64,000 nucleotides of DNA. It comes from Theodoxus fluviatilis. Lineage: Eukaryota; Mollusca; Gastropoda; Cycloneritida; Neritidae. The DNA lies in NCBI GenBank assembly GCA_034096865.1, contig JAWQFJ010002824.1:65001-129000 (forward strand). Reading direction: 5' to 3'. The position numbers and the translations under genes are program-made. Positions 1 through 12,057 of this stretch are shown piece by piece. The notes under the pieces are model-generated. The model was not told where the DNA came from. It made no database searches and saw only the letters and a program-made list of their open reading frames with translations. Within the stretch, counting starts at the first letter, position 1, and each line of letters begins with the position of its first letter.

Positions 1-302
1 ACCAAAATGGGGTAGTGAACCACTAAAAGTGACTATATCTCATGGTAGAAAGTGCCAATAAGCACCATTGTGCTTCCTATGTCTTGAATTAACAGCTTTG
101 TGTTGCATGACCTTGGATGACCTTGACCTTGGGTCAAGGTCACATGTATTTTGGTAGGAAAAATGTGTAAAGCATTTCTTAGTGTATGATGTCATTGGTA
201 GGTTTAGTTGTTTGACCTTGACCTTGAAGGTCACCTGAAGGTCAAGGTCATATAAAGGTCAAGGTCAAGCATGTGAGTCGTATGGGCTTTGCCCTTCTTG
301 TT
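1..302 (+). mobile_element. AAGGTCA-rich dispersed repeat, copy A (3' part)
   Basis: This is the right-hand third of a repeat family also found at 1396, 17183, 18286, 22525 and 61219. It is cut by the window edge. It carries many TGACCTT/AAGGTCA words and the family's 3' end, GTGAGTCGTATGGGC then TTTGCCCTTCTTGTT. It lies in an intron of the plus-strand gene and stops about 55 bases before the exon at 358. I recognise no coding capacity in any copy. The class of element is unknown to me. Confidence 0.8.
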
Positions 303-357
303 ATCTATTTCTCTCTCTCTCTCTCACCTTTACTAAGTTGACGTCTCTCTCTTGCAG

Positions 358-441
358 GCCAACTTTGTGCTGTCCTGCCAGCCTCTCCTTCCAGGCAAGA
401 ACGAGCTGCAGATCCTGACAGAGCACGCACCCACCTCCAAG
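358..441 (+). CDS. Penultimate coding exon of the unrecognised plus-strand gene
   Basis: The exon is 84 bases in phase 0, with a pyrimidine-rich acceptor (CTCTCTCTTGCAG) and a GTCAGT donor. It encodes 28 residues with no stop. Confidence 0.6.
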
Positions 442-3423
442 GTCAGTCTCCACTGTGTCCAAGTGCCCAATTGTTGGCTGCACCCCCTGTGGGTTGGGGG
501 TGAGAATAGACCCACAGTATCTCCCTCTGCTTTTTGTAAAAGAGGCTGGTAGAACTTGAAAGGAATCCCTTTCACTGATGGGCCACACTAGTGGACTCGT
601 CTGAGGAAAGGGGTGTGGACCCCGCTCCATTGGCGGGCCATGGCGTCTGATTGGCTGCGTTTTTACATAGGCGTGTTTGCTCGAAACAAAGCCGAATTGT
701 TCGTTACAACTACTGCAAATATTATATTCTTTGTAACCCAATTTTGCTGAAAGTGCAATTGTGTACACCAGTTTGTCAATTATTTACACTTTGTCATTTT
801 GTGGGCGGAATAACCTTCCAAGATTGCGTATGTGAACCAGCAAGCGCGTAATAATCTGGTTGTCATTCTGTGTGGGAGTCACTGCGAATTAAAGCACCAA
901 CATCGCAGCCCTCTCCTCTTCACAAGTGCACTGGTGTGGCCCATCAGTGGAAGGGATTCCACTTGAAACTTCATTTTTCTGCATTTTTGCTAATCCTTTC
1001 TCTTGCTGCATGCATGAAATTTATGAACTGATGAATACTGTAGCTAGGAAAACTGACAGGCAACTTGAAATGCCTAAGTATGTCTGAACAAAGACACTAT
1101 CTAACGGGACCGACAGCTTTTGCAGTTTTAACGCGATTTGTCTGTGACATCTTGACATTCATGGAACATCACTTCCGGTAGAATGGAAGCTACAGTGGAC
1201 TAGTAATAATCGTGTTTTCACTTAGTAGCGTCTTTCATTCATGTGTATCTGCATTTAATTAAAATCGAAGATTGAAAGAAAGTAGTGTATTACTTTCGTA
1301 ATCAAAAACACTTTTAAAGTAATAAATCAAGAATCCATAGTTGATCAATATGTTTACATTTGTCAGACCAGTGCGGGAATGTACGCATGATTTTTTACTC
1401 ACAAAAGTGAGTCTATGTACTCACCCGTGTCGGGCGTCCGGGCGTCCGTGAAAAACTTTAACGTTGGATTTTTCTCGGAGACTATTAAGTCTATCAACAC
1501 CCAATTTGGCATGATGGTGTAGGATGACAAGGCGTACAAAAACATACATAGTGACTTGACCTTGCTTTAAGGTCAATATCGCAGGGGCCGTAAATGTTGT
1601 CTAAAAAACTGCCATTTTTCACATTTTCCCAATTTTCTCTGAAGTTTTTGAGATTGGATACCTGACCTATATATGGTATATAGGGCAAAGTAATCCCTAT
1701 CTTTTGATACCAGTTTGATTGACCTTGCTTCAAGGTCAAGGTCACAGGAGCTCTTTAAAGTTGGATTGTATACATATTTTTGAAGTGACCTTGACCCTGA
1801 ACTATGGAAGATAACTCTTCCAAACTTCATAACATTGTAGTACACATGTTATACTTTCATACTAGGTCACCCATGTTGTCCGACCGGGCATCCGGACGTC
1901 CGTCTGGGCGTCCGGGCAGACCGGGAGTCCGGGCGTCCTGTAATCCGTAAAAAAAAACTTTAACGTTGGATTTTTCTCGGAGACTGTTAAGTTTATCAAC
2001 ACCCAATTTGGCATGATGGTTTATGATGACAAGGCGTAAAAAAACATACATAGTGATTTGACCTTGCTTTAAGGTCAAGGTCACAGGAACTCTTTAAAGT
2101 TGGATTGTATACATATTTTGAAGTGACCTTGACCCTGAACTATGGAAGATAACTCTTCCAAACTTCATAACATTGCAGTACACATGTTATTCTTTCATCA
2201 TGAGACACATTTGGTCACATATCCTCAAGGTCAAGGTCACTTTGACCCTTATGAAATGTGACCAAAATGGGGTAGTGAACCACTAAAAGTGACCATATCT
2301 CATGGTAGAAAGTGCCAATAAGCACCATTGTGCTTCCTATGTCTTGAATTAACAGCTTTGTGTTGCATGACCTTGGATGACCTTGACCTTGGGTCAAGGC
2401 CACATGTATTTTGGTAGGAAAAATGTGTAAAGCATTTCTTAGTGTATGATGTCATTGCTAGGTGTTGTTGTTTGACCTTGACCTTGAGGGTCATCTGAAG
2501 GTCAAGGTCATGTAAAGGTCAAGGTCAAGCATGTGAGTCGTATGGGCTTTGCCCTTCTTGTTCAGTGTTGCCATTAGTTTTATTGCAAAAATGTAGGTGC
2601 TGTTCTTGTCATCAAGAAGTATTCTTCAGACTGACACATTTCTATTTGAAGTTAGTGAGCTTTCATTGGAGAGTGAACAGCGCAGCTATTGTAAAATAGT
2701 GGCTCACCGGAAGTGATGTTCCCACAATTCGGCAGAGCTGGCAGTCCGGTTAGATTGTCTTTGGTCTGAATTAATCAGCATGTAACCATCTTGAAATATA
2801 ACTGGCATCCTATATTTTTAATGAGAACTCCTCTTGAATGTTGTTTGGGTTTTGGTTTAGTTTTGTTTCATTATTTGTTTTTTTTATGTTTTTAAGCGTG
2901 TTGCCAGCCATCTTGTATTCCTCCGACCGAGTGCTCTAAGGAGACGGGAGGAGGAAGTATGTGACTGACTGACTGGTCAGTTAGTTGCTTGAGTGATTAA
3001 TTGATTGACAGATGGACAGGTTGATAATTTCATGAATCGGTTCATCTATGAAGTAGTAATTGATGGTTTGATCATTTGATTTTGATTTTCTCATTGAATG
3101 ACTGACTAAGTGACTGACTAAGTGACTGACTAAGTGACTTACTTTTCCCTTGGCTGCAAGGAAACCTGCTGCATGTCAAATCTATGTTTTGTAGGTGGAT
3201 TTGACTGAGGGCAACTCAAACACTGATTTGTTTGCATCTCCCAACTGAAGGCATTACACCACCACAACACAGTACAGGTGCAACAGCAGTTGTCGTCCTT
3301 GATAGCTTGATCAGATATCTACACTGGCCTCACAGTCCTGAGGTAAAACCCGTTTTTCCTGTTTTTCAGGCCAAGCTTGTGATCTGTGCCTACAAGGCCG
3401 AGGTGATTGAGCCGGCACAATAA
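358..3423 (+). CDS. 3' end of an unrecognised plus-strand gene (two exons)
   Basis: Two exons read as the C-terminus of a protein whose earlier exons lie left of the window. Exon 358-441 follows a TCTCTCTTGCAG acceptor and ends AAG before GTCAGT; it encodes 28 residues (ANFVLSCQPL, then LPGKNELQIL, then TEHAPTSK). Exon 3370-3423 follows a TTTTTCAG acceptor and encodes AKLVICAYKAEVIEPAQ then TAA. Both junctions are phase 0, so the exons join in frame. The sequence looks like beta-rich protein, but I do not recognise the family and assign no function. The 2.9-kb intron holds a MITE, a repeat fragment and a full AAGGTCA-rich element. What supports the call is splice consensus on both exons, matching phase and a clean stop. 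RNA-seq would settle it. Confidence 0.6.
464..558 (-). repeat. Fragment of the (GATG)n-associated dispersed repeat
   Basis: Read on the minus strand, this stretch (CCTCTTTTAC, then GGGTCTATTCTCACCCCCAA) matches the 3' part of the repeat at 62370-62580, and more weakly the one at 46293-46505. It abuts the MITE at 557. Confidence 0.5.
557..968. mobile_element. MITE with about 35-bp terminal inverted repeats
   Basis: The left end (GGAATCCCTTTCACTGATGG, then GCCACACTAGTG) is matched inverted at 925-961 (CACTGGTGTGGCC, then CATCAGTGGAAGGGATTCC). The interior has no transposase-like reading frame, so this is a non-autonomous DNA element. The same end sequence is present, tandemly amplified, at 48753-49052. 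Confidence 0.75.
1396..2565 (+). mobile_element. AAGGTCA-rich dispersed repeat, copy B (full length, internally duplicated)
   Basis: It starts ACTCACAAAAGTGAGTCTATG and ends with the family 3' end TTTGCCCTTCTTGTT. The block beginning AACTTTAACGTTGGATTT occurs twice (near 1453 and 1958), so this copy carries an internal duplication like copy E. It contains many direct and inverted AAGGTCA words. It lies in the intron of the plus-strand gene. Confidence 0.85.
3370..3423 (+). CDS. Last coding exon of the unrecognised plus-strand gene
   Basis: The TTTTTCAG acceptor is followed by 17 codons and TAA. It encodes AKLVICAYKAEVIEPAQ and joins the exon at 358-441 in phase 0. Confidence 0.6.
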   Translation, partial: AKLVICAYKAEVIEPAQ

Positions 3424-5120
3424 CCTGGACATGATGTAGGAGCCATTGACTCCTGATTCCGTCACGGCGCCAACTCTGGAGCTGCCTGGAGGAGGACAGA
3501 GAGACAGTTCATGCCAGACAACAAGCCAAATACAGTGCTTGATGGGATGACCATCTGGACTTGCCAGCAAAGGCTGAGACTGCAGTGTTTTGAGGAGAGA
3601 GGGCTACCCGAGTGCTTCGGAAATGATGCTCTGTGAGGACCAAGGAAGATTCAAAGATTTGTGGTTGGTGATCAGCTGTTTGGACTGATTCCACCAGATC
3701 CAGAAGTTTGGGAGTTCTTCTTCTGCTTGGGATGCCAGCATTTTTTTTTCTTCAAAGGCCCACAGTGTTCCTTAAAAGATCTATTTTCTTTGACACCATT
3801 GACCAGGCTTTTATTGGGATCATCTCCTGTGGATGTTGAATACTAAACTGTGAGACTGATGGAGACTTGCCAAAGTTTCTCTAGTGGACACCCATGTATC
3901 TAGCCAAAATTACATTTGTGACCAAAGCTCCCGATTGTTGTGGAGACGGACAGGCAGAGAGAGAGTGTGGGTGTGTGATGTTCTCCCCCGTGCTGTGGTG
4001 GAAGCTGACTGTGAGTGTGTTGCAAGATCTGTATGGAAGCCTGCAGTCCGCCCACAGTGTCGGGAGGCCGACCACCAAGCTGTGTTGCTGCTGTAGAATT
4101 GGCAGTCTGGACGGGCTCTCCCTTCCTGGACTTGAAAGTTGTCTCGTCCCTCACCCTGTTCTGGCTCGGACTCTGGAGAGAAAACTTTGAAGCAGACAGT
4201 AGCTGTGCAGACATCAGCACTGGAGAGAGCTGAAGGTAATGACAGATATAGCAAAATGGAGAGTATACAGTATAATTACTCTATTTTTTTTCATCATAAA
4301 TAGACATGCATTTTTATCGTTTTAACTGCCGTCTGATTCCTGGAAGATGGATCTGCAGGAGTTTGAAGTAGACTCGAACACACAGGGACAGATTTGCTCA
4401 TGCTGGTGGAGTTGTGGAACTCTTCTCTGTGACAAGTTTCTTCTCTCGGAGTGCATTTCTCTGGAGGAGGACTGATGCCAGCGACCGCAGTGAGTGTGGG
4501 CAAGTGGCCACGGCATCCACATAGTGTGGAACTGTTTCCTGCATGCATTCCTGCAGATCTGTGCACTGCCAAATGTGGATTAGACAGATGGACACACACA
4601 CACACACTGACAGACACACAGAGTGAAAATGGTCTCTGCATTTTGAATCTGGTAGTTCTGTTGAGTGTGAGTGAGATGCATGAGAAGCCTTCTGGTCGCC
4701 ACCATGGGAGGATGCCATCTGGAAAGTCAGCCATGCGGATGGTTTCTTTGTCAAGTCGCCTTTCAGGGACACTGTGAATGAGGACAGAAAATGTTATGTA
4801 ATGACGGACATAATATGTAATTTATGGGTAAAGTGAAAAATGCCCATGACTCACTAATCAGGTCTGCTCTGATCAGACTGCCGGCTGAGATGACCTTGAG
4901 TCTGGGAGTGGCGCTAGCCAGATCTCCATTGCAATCTCTTTGAGATGGAACAGATCTTCAGTTAACCCTTACCCTTGTAGTCAAGGCATACGCTGCAAAG
5001 TTGTGACTGGGCCAACCAAGCCTGCTAGTCGTGGCACATGCTGCAAGTTATGAGGGAAGGTAGAGAAATATGCTTTCCAAAAATGTACCCAAAATTCAGC
5101 TATTATTTTCCTAAGACAAT

Positions 5121-5206
5121 GCCATGGATGAGTTGTTGCTAGATGTTGCTGGATGATGAGAATGCCATGGACGAGTTGTTGCTAGATGTTGCTGGATGAT
5201 GAGAAT
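5121..5206. repeat. 43-bp tandem duplication
   Basis: The unit beginning GCCATGGATGAGTTGTTGCT occurs twice (5121 and 5164) with one difference. It lies in the putative 3' UTR. Confidence 0.8.
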
Positions 5207-8200
5207 GGCATATGCTACAGAAAAAGGCTAGGTGTCTCGTCCTTGAGACATAACTATTTTTAGTAACACTGTCAGGCCAAACCGCCCCCCCACTTACGAT
5301 GCCAGGGTAAGGGTTAACAAGTAATAAAGCAAGCATTTAGACAGTGTCTTCTGAACCAGGCAAACTGTTCGGAATGAGAGTGGAGCCAGGGTATTTTTGT
5401 TTAGGAAAATTCACCTTTGCAGAATAGATAACGATGAACATTATGAGCCATTGCAGTTCTTAGAAAGCAAAAAGGCTGGAGTGTTGCTGTTTGAATAGTG
5501 GACTACTGTCACACACAAAAATCACCTGGAAAGTGGACTCGTTGCCATTTGACGACTGGGAATGGCACCGTGGCTGTGTAGGACATCCTGAGTTTGTCAT
5601 CCCTGCATCCTCGCCGTGCCTGTAGCCCCTCGAGGACTTAACCTGCAGGTGCCTTGCCACCAGCTGTGTGCAGCAGCAGAAGCTGGGCGTGGTCCCAGGC
5701 GCTCATATCATCTGCAGAGCGGAGACTGCAAGCACTGAGAGACATGGAACATCCCTGCCAAGTGCGCAAGTCTGTCTTTTGTTGCTTGTTGTGTACTTGG
5801 CATTTTGTCAAAAGGGTTTTATGGGCATTTGACAAGACAGAGGGTCTCGGGTTTACTTTGGTTACAGGTGGTTTGGTTTGCATCCGTCAAGGCCAGTGAT
5901 AATTGCCTTTTGTTTTGGTCGTGTGCAAAGTTGAGTGGATATGATTTTTCACTTACTGAGTGATTTTGTGAAAACAAAGCATAATGATAATGTTATCATT
6001 GTTATTATATTACTTCATTTATTTTCAAGCATCCTCCTTATTTCTCTGTTCATGAATATTTGTTGTGCATCATCTAATCAGTGTGTGCATTGATGAGTGT
6101 AAGGCAAGCAAGTCTGAATCTGCCATCTTAGTTGTAGCACCATCATCTTAGGCTCACTACAGAGATGATCTGACAGATTTGAGGAGGAAAACAAAGCATA
6201 TTTTTTCAGATGTGCTGTACTGTAAAGTGTACTTATTTGTCAGTTTCCTTTATTTTTCTATGGGTTTCCAAACTTTTGACGAAGGAGCATAATGAGAGGT
6301 GATACACATTGATCTCAGAAGAAGACCCATTTGTCATCATCACGGAGCTGGTGCTTCCAGATGTTATCTGCCAGAGGGTAGGAGTGGAGACAAAGTTTTC
6401 CCTGGAGGTTCCACAGCTGTTCTGTCTCAACCGCTGGTGAGGAATGCCGGGGAATCATCTGCTGTGCTAGTGGCCTTTGACCCCGCTCCTGCGGCCTTGC
6501 AGTGACGTTGCACTTGGAGGAAATGGGAAGGTGGAGCATTTGCCGCCTTCCTCTTGTCTGTCAAGTGCCAGACAGGGAGTCTGAACATGCCCACTGTAGA
6601 TTGCGTGATCTCTTGCATTTTTTCTTCTTTGGCAGTCTCACTTGGAGTGTCTTTGTCCTTGCTTTTTGTCCACCGGATCTGGTAATTGTGTAACAAAAAG
6701 GTTTCCGTTTTGTGTTTTTTTTCTCATGAGTACCATACTCGGCATCGGTGGATGTCCAGTGGTTTTGGATGAGACTTTCCCATTACATTGATAGGTGTAC
6801 AAACAATGCTTGTGGATTTTAGGTGCAGGGTCCACTTACAGTGATCTCTTGGTGTCCCGTGTGTGTTGGTCATAGCTGGTGAGTGTTGTTGACAGTCTAG
6901 TGCCAAAGTCATCTGCTTTGTTTGCAGCTCCAGTGGTTTGCAGGCTTCACCGGGGATAGGCGTCCCCCGTCGTTGTTGTGAATGTACCGATGTCTGTTGT
7001 GATTCTTTTGTCCCCAGAGTATATCTGTCAAGAGTGTTCAGGCTATTGGAATTTTGGGTAGAGGAGATGTCAGTCTGTCCTTTCTCCAAAGAGTAGAACT
7101 TTCTAGGAAGGGACGGGAGTGCAGTGTGTGATGGACTGCATGCAAGTCAGCAGCGATGGACGTGGCAACATGTGATGGAGGGAATGCCTACAATGATGGA
7201 AGTCTTAGAAGCTGGTCAAGCCCCGATATATCTCCAGGTTGTACACAGGAGGAGTCTTTTCCCTGAAGGCAAACCTGCACGACGTCAGAGAGAAAGGAAG
7301 AAATGGCAAATGACTCTACCACAATACATGCTTTTGGAAAGTAACCTGCTGCTAGTGCATCGTGAGAACTGACTGTATGCAAACTAAGACGCTCATCGTG
7401 ATATCATCCAGTATTTAGTCCCTCCTCCATCTTCACAGTCCTAAAATGGCAACAGGATTCTCGTTCATGAGTGGTAAAACTGGTATATTTTTATGGTGTG
7501 GTTGGAAGATGTCGTCATTGTCATCACCAATGCCTATGAGAGACCCATAGAAAATACCTTATCATCGCCTCAGATTTTTCACAGGAATGGCAAGACCCCT
7601 GTACGGAACTATCTCCTCGTGACTGGACTTGCTGTAACAAAATCACACTGCTTCATCTCGGCTGCTTTCTGACCCTGTTCCAATGGCTTGATGAAGTTTG
7701 CACTGTGCATCTCTTTCAAAAGACGTGCCATATGGTGTCATTTTTGTACTCTGGGCGTTCTGCTTGCATTTCTCCCTTGAAAAACAGGGAAACCTGCCAA
7801 GTATTAATATCATATCTTCATGATCATTAGAGCATATCACAGATTGTTTAGCTCTTCTCAGGTTTAATTGCAATCCCGTGCTGTTGTAAAAAATATTGGT
7901 ATATTCAATGTTGACATGCTTCATATTCTATTCCATGTTAGACATCACATCGTGAAATTCAGTGGAAAACAGCTGGCTTGTCTATGTGATATGTGCTGCA
8001 TTTTGACATCTACTAACAGTCACAGAAATTTCTCAACTTTTCAACGTGGCACAAATCTTTTTTTTTCTTCTTCCTCAACCCCTTTTTAACAGAAATCTGC
8101 TGCTCTCTATTCCTATGCTGTCTGTACCAATTCCTCACCTGTCTCTTACTCTTGTAAATCTCTAGGATTGAGTTCTATACATAGATTGTCCTCTGCCTTT

Positions 8201-8307
8201 AGGACTGGTATACAGATCTACATCTGCCTTGAATCTTTATTTTCCTTTCATGCTGCCCTTTCATCATCTTGGCAAGAATATTTTCAAATTTTCATATGCC
8301 ATTGGTA

Positions 8308-8313
8308 AATAAA
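8308..8313 (+). terminator. Candidate poly(A) signal of the plus-strand gene
   Basis: AATAAA is followed within about 30-60 bases by a T/GT-rich stretch (GTGTGTGGTTTTATTTTA), the usual downstream element. It is the last good signal before the convergent minus-strand gene. Confidence 0.45.
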
Positions 8314-8760
8314 ATATCTACACTTTATTCAGTGTGTGGTTTTATTTTATTTTTTGTTGTTGCAAATGAGTCTACACATTTATTGCCTCTGTAACAGATG
8401 GACCAATGGAAATTGATGAAAAAAGCAGTAAATGTCAGTTTGGTTTCCAGACAGTTTAGGAACACAAGCTAAAAATTTTAGCTGGTGTGTCCAGCATTCA
8501 GACTTTGTTTAGTGTTTACCCCTTTGTTTTCTTTTTACACACCTATTGTCGGCAAGCACAAGCTGAACATGTGGGGAAACTTTCCATTTCAATCATGGAG
8601 AGAAAACATTGAAGGACCATTTTGTTTCCTTGCAAGATTGAAAGGGCATGAAGAAAAGGTTTACTGCTGAAAGTAAAATTAACACACCCCCCCAATTTTT
8701 TTTTTTTAATCCTGAAGTATTCTCAAACACAAAACGGACAACTAAAATGGGTAGCCAATG

Positions 8761-8766
8761 TTTATT
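8761..8766 (-). terminator. Candidate poly(A) signal of the minus-strand gene
   Basis: TTTATT on the plus strand reads AATAAA on the minus strand, about 670 bases past the stop codon at 9431-9433. With the signal at 8308 it gives a tail-to-tail arrangement. Confidence 0.35.
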
Positions 8767-9430
8767 TTCATCAATAAAAATGAAGATGATAACGTCCCAA
8801 ATTTGAAATATTCACAAGTTAACATCCTCTTTCACACAAGTCCTCCAAAGATTCTACTAAACTGATAGTCAATGACAGAATCAAGACGATAAAAGCAGAT
8901 GCAAACATTCTGAACACATCCGTCTTGCAGGCAAGATGAATATCACTTTCTCAAAATGCTCCCTTTTCCATGGAAACTGCATCCATCACATTGGACCAAA
9001 GGAGCATGCAGACTATGGAGCATGCTGAAGACATCTGTAAATGGCTCATTTCCATGAAAATCAAAAGAGGCACAACATCCCTCCCACACCCACACCCCCC
9101 ACCCCCAAAAGGCAGTTTTCAGTGGACTTCCCCAGCTTACTGCACCATTCTCAATCGGTCTATGCAACCAAACCTGTACTTGCCAAGTTCCACAACGCAG
9201 CCCATTCAAAATTCCTCCCCAGAATAGCTGCCACACCGACGGTTCGTGAAGCAGTGGCCAGTGCAAGTGGAACAATCTTAGAGAGTTTCATCATTCCGTT
9301 GGCAGAACGTTTTCCAAAACTGGCACTGGCAACTGCTCATCAAGAGGCCTGACACCATGTTGTCATCACCATAGTTACAGCTTGTGCTATCATCACCATG
9401 GTTACAGCCTGTGCTGTGTTGTCACCATGG

Positions 9431-9508
9431 TTACAGCAGCCCCTGCCTCTTCAGGTCTTCAAAGGTTTTCTTCGTGACGACGTTTCCCTGAGAGTCCTCA
9501 TACTCCTC
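9431..9508 (-). CDS. Last coding exon of an unrecognised minus-strand gene
   Basis: A TTGTTGTTTTCAG acceptor opens a phase-0 exon of 25 codons and TAA. It encodes EEYEDSQGNVVTKKTFEDLK then RQGLL, a charged C-terminus that looks conserved (G-N-V-x-x-K-K-x-x-E-D-L-K-R-Q-G-L-L), but I cannot name the family. It is the next exon-like sequence downstream of the ISWI exon at 16996-17175 on the same strand, and the phases fit. The residues bear no resemblance to any part of ISWI, so I treat it as a separate gene whose upstream exons I could not find. The sequence just past the stop contains three near-copies of CACCATGGTTACAGC. Confidence 0.5.
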   Translation of the reverse strand, partial: EEYEDSQGNVVTKKTFEDLKRQGLL

Positions 9509-9774
9509 CTGAAAACAACAAACAAGACGTGAAATTTACTTTTCATCAAACAGAATATGCTTGGCCAAGATTTCACTTAAAACTATTTCTATGATATGAA
9601 TTTGAATCAAGTCTTACAAACTCTGCATACAGAAAAACATAAACATGCACAACTGAGGTGCTACAAATAAGAATGCAGCAAAGCTTTCAAACAAAACTGA
9701 AATAAATACAAGTTGGAATACACACTAAACTTGTTTCAGTCACAAAAGACAGAAGACTGACGCAGACTAACCGC

Positions 9775-10290
9775 TTGTTCAGGAGGCGCAGCGATTCAAA
9801 ACGCTGCTCAGCGCTGCATGTGATTCACTCCTGAACGGCAATTTTGGGGCGTGATTCACTCAGCGCTGAGCAGCACTGTGAATCACCAATCCGACGTGAT
9901 GCAGAAGATTTTGCATCACATTCAAAATGGCGTCTTCGATCCCGCACTGGCCGTCGATGCGTAAAATAACCCTCAGAAACATCATTTTGGGACTGAAACA
10001 AGCTTTATTTGCCACAAGCGCTCCGTATGTGCGAGTAATGGCATGTAAGGATGACACAGTAGTGGACTTTATTCATGCAGAATACATTTAAATGTGCATA
10101 AACGATGTCTGTGGCAAAGAAAACACTTTCTTTGCGTCTATCAACACAACATGAGGCACAGAAGATTTACCTCCCCTTTAACAAGTGAAGCGCTGCACTA
10201 CATTTTAGGTGTTCAGGAGAGGCAAAGAGCGCTCAAATGCCAACATGAAGCGCTCATGCAGCGCGTTGTACTCCTCAACAAGCCTTAAGC
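9775..10290. mobile_element. MITE rich in AGCGCT, copy 1
   Basis: The ends are GCTTGTTCAGGAG (left) and CTCCTCAACAAGC (right), a 13-bp inverted repeat with one mismatch. Several AGCGCT palindromes lie just inside both ends. A second copy in the opposite orientation is at 57115-57640. The interior keeps a short reading frame in both copies (positions 9900-10080 here), probably a remnant of the parent element. Family not determined; a PIF/Harbinger-type origin is only a guess. Confidence 0.75.
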
Positions 10291-10455
10291 TCTTCATTTC
10301 CCAGCACATGGCTGAGTCACAGGCTTGCTTTGAAAGGGAGGCAAACCTGGCAAGGAAAGTTTACAAAGATCATGTTGTACTGCCAGGGGCGCGTTGCTTA
10401 GCTACCTTGTTGGCAAATAATAGGCCGATGTCAACATGTGTCAAAAACGTTTGAC

Positions 10456-12057
10456 TGCCTTTACATCCGCTTTCATCATGTTGACACCAGCCTTTACATC
10501 TGCTTTCCTCATGTTGACACCGGCCTTTACATCTGCTTTCATCATGTTGACACCAGCCTTTACATCTGCTTTCATCATGTTGACACCGGCCTTTACATCC
10601 GCTTGCATCATGTTGACACCGGCCTTTACATCCGCTTGCATCATGCTGACACCGGCCTTTACATCCGCTTTCATCATGTTGACACCGGCCTTTACATCTG
10701 CTTGCATCATGTTGACACCGGCCTTTACATCCGCTTTCATCATGTTGACACCGGCCTTTACATCCGCTTTCATCATGTTGACACCGGCCTTTACATCTGC
10801 TTGCATCATGTTGACACCGGCCTTTACATCCGCTTGCATCATGTTGACACCGGCCTTTACATCCGCTTGCATCATGCTGACACCGGCCTTTACATCTGCT
10901 TTCATCATGTTGACACCGGCCTTTACATCCGCTTGCATCATGTTGACACCAGCCTTTACATCCGCTTTCATCATGTTGACACCGGCCTTTACATCCGCTT
11001 TCATCATGTTGACACCGGCCTTTACATCTGCTTGCATCATGTTGACACCGGCCTTTACATCTGCTTGCATCATGTTGACACCGGCCTTTACATCTGCTTG
11101 CATCATGTTGACACCGGCCTTTACATCTGCTTTCATCATGTTGACACCGGCCTTTACATCCGCTTGCATCATGTTGACACCAGCCTTTACATCTGCTTTC
11201 ATCATGTTGACACCGGCCTTTACATCCGCTTGCATCATGTTGACACCGGCCTTTACATCTGCTTTCATCATGTTGACACCGGCCTTTACATCTGCTTTCA
11301 TCATGTTGACACCGGCCTTTACATCTGCTTTCATCATGTTGACACCGGCCTTTACATCCGCTTTCATCATGTTGACACCGGCCTTTACATCCGCTTTCAT
11401 CATGTTGACACCGGCCTTTACATCCGCTTTCATCATGTTGACACCGGCCTTTACATCCGCTTTCATCGTGTTGACACCGGCCTTTACATCCGCTTTCATC
11501 ATGTTGACACCGGCCTTTACATCTGCTTTCATCATGTTGACACCGGCCTTTACATCCGCTTTCATCATGTTGACACCGGCCTTTACATCTGCTTTCATCA
11601 TGTTGACACCGGCCTTTACATCCGCTTTCATCATGTTGACACCGGCCTTTACATCCGCTTTCATCATGTTGACACCGGCCTTTACATCTGCTTTCATCAT
11701 GTTGACACCGGCCTTTACATCTGCTTTCATCATGTTGACACCGGCCTTTACATCCGCTTTCATCATGTTGACACCGGCCTTTACATCCGCTTTCATCATG
11801 TTGACACCGGCCTTTACATCCGCTTTCATCATGTTGACACCGGCCTTTACATCCGCTTTCATCATGTTGACACCGGCCTTTACATCTGCTTTCATCATGT
11901 TGACACCGGCCTTTACATCCGCTTTCATCATGTTGACACCGGCCTTTACATCTGCTTTCATCGTGTTGACACCGGCCTTTACATCCGCTTTCATCATGTT
12001 GACACCGGCCTTTACATCTGCTTTCATCATGTTGACACCGGCCTTTACATCTGCTTT
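10456..12057. repeat. 33-bp minisatellite, about 48 copies
   Basis: The unit TTGACACCGGCCTTTACATC then TGCTTTCATCATG repeats head to tail for 1.6 kb. Most variation is confined to three sites: TCTGC or TCCGC, CTTTC or CTTGC, and CCGGCC or CCAGCC. Because 33 is divisible by three, several frames on both strands stay open across the array (for example an 11-residue MMKADVKAGVN repeat on the minus strand). I see no evidence that these are translated. The array ends exactly at the terminal inverted repeat of the hAT-like element at 12058. Confidence 0.95.

Larger units (their letters stand above)
3424..8313 (+). other. Probable long 3' UTR of the plus-strand gene
   Basis: There is no convincing coding exon between the TAA at 3421-3423 and an AATAAA at 8308-8313. 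The sequence is ordinary low-copy DNA with few repeats. Short reading frames up to 146 codons occur on both strands but overlap each other and show no recognisable motif. A second AATAAA at 5324 could give a shorter transcript. Calling it all 3' UTR is an inference from position. Confidence 0.45.

Noticed and set aside
1396..2565. AAGGTCA-rich repeat as a Helitron (3' hairpin GGGCTTTGCCC followed by CTTG)
   Set aside because: The end is CTTG rather than CTRR, and the two ends share inverted sequence, which Helitrons lack. Class left open.
3900..4734. Overlapping frames of 100-146 codons on both strands
   Set aside because: They compete with each other, have no motif, and lie downstream of a clear stop codon. 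3' UTR is the better reading.
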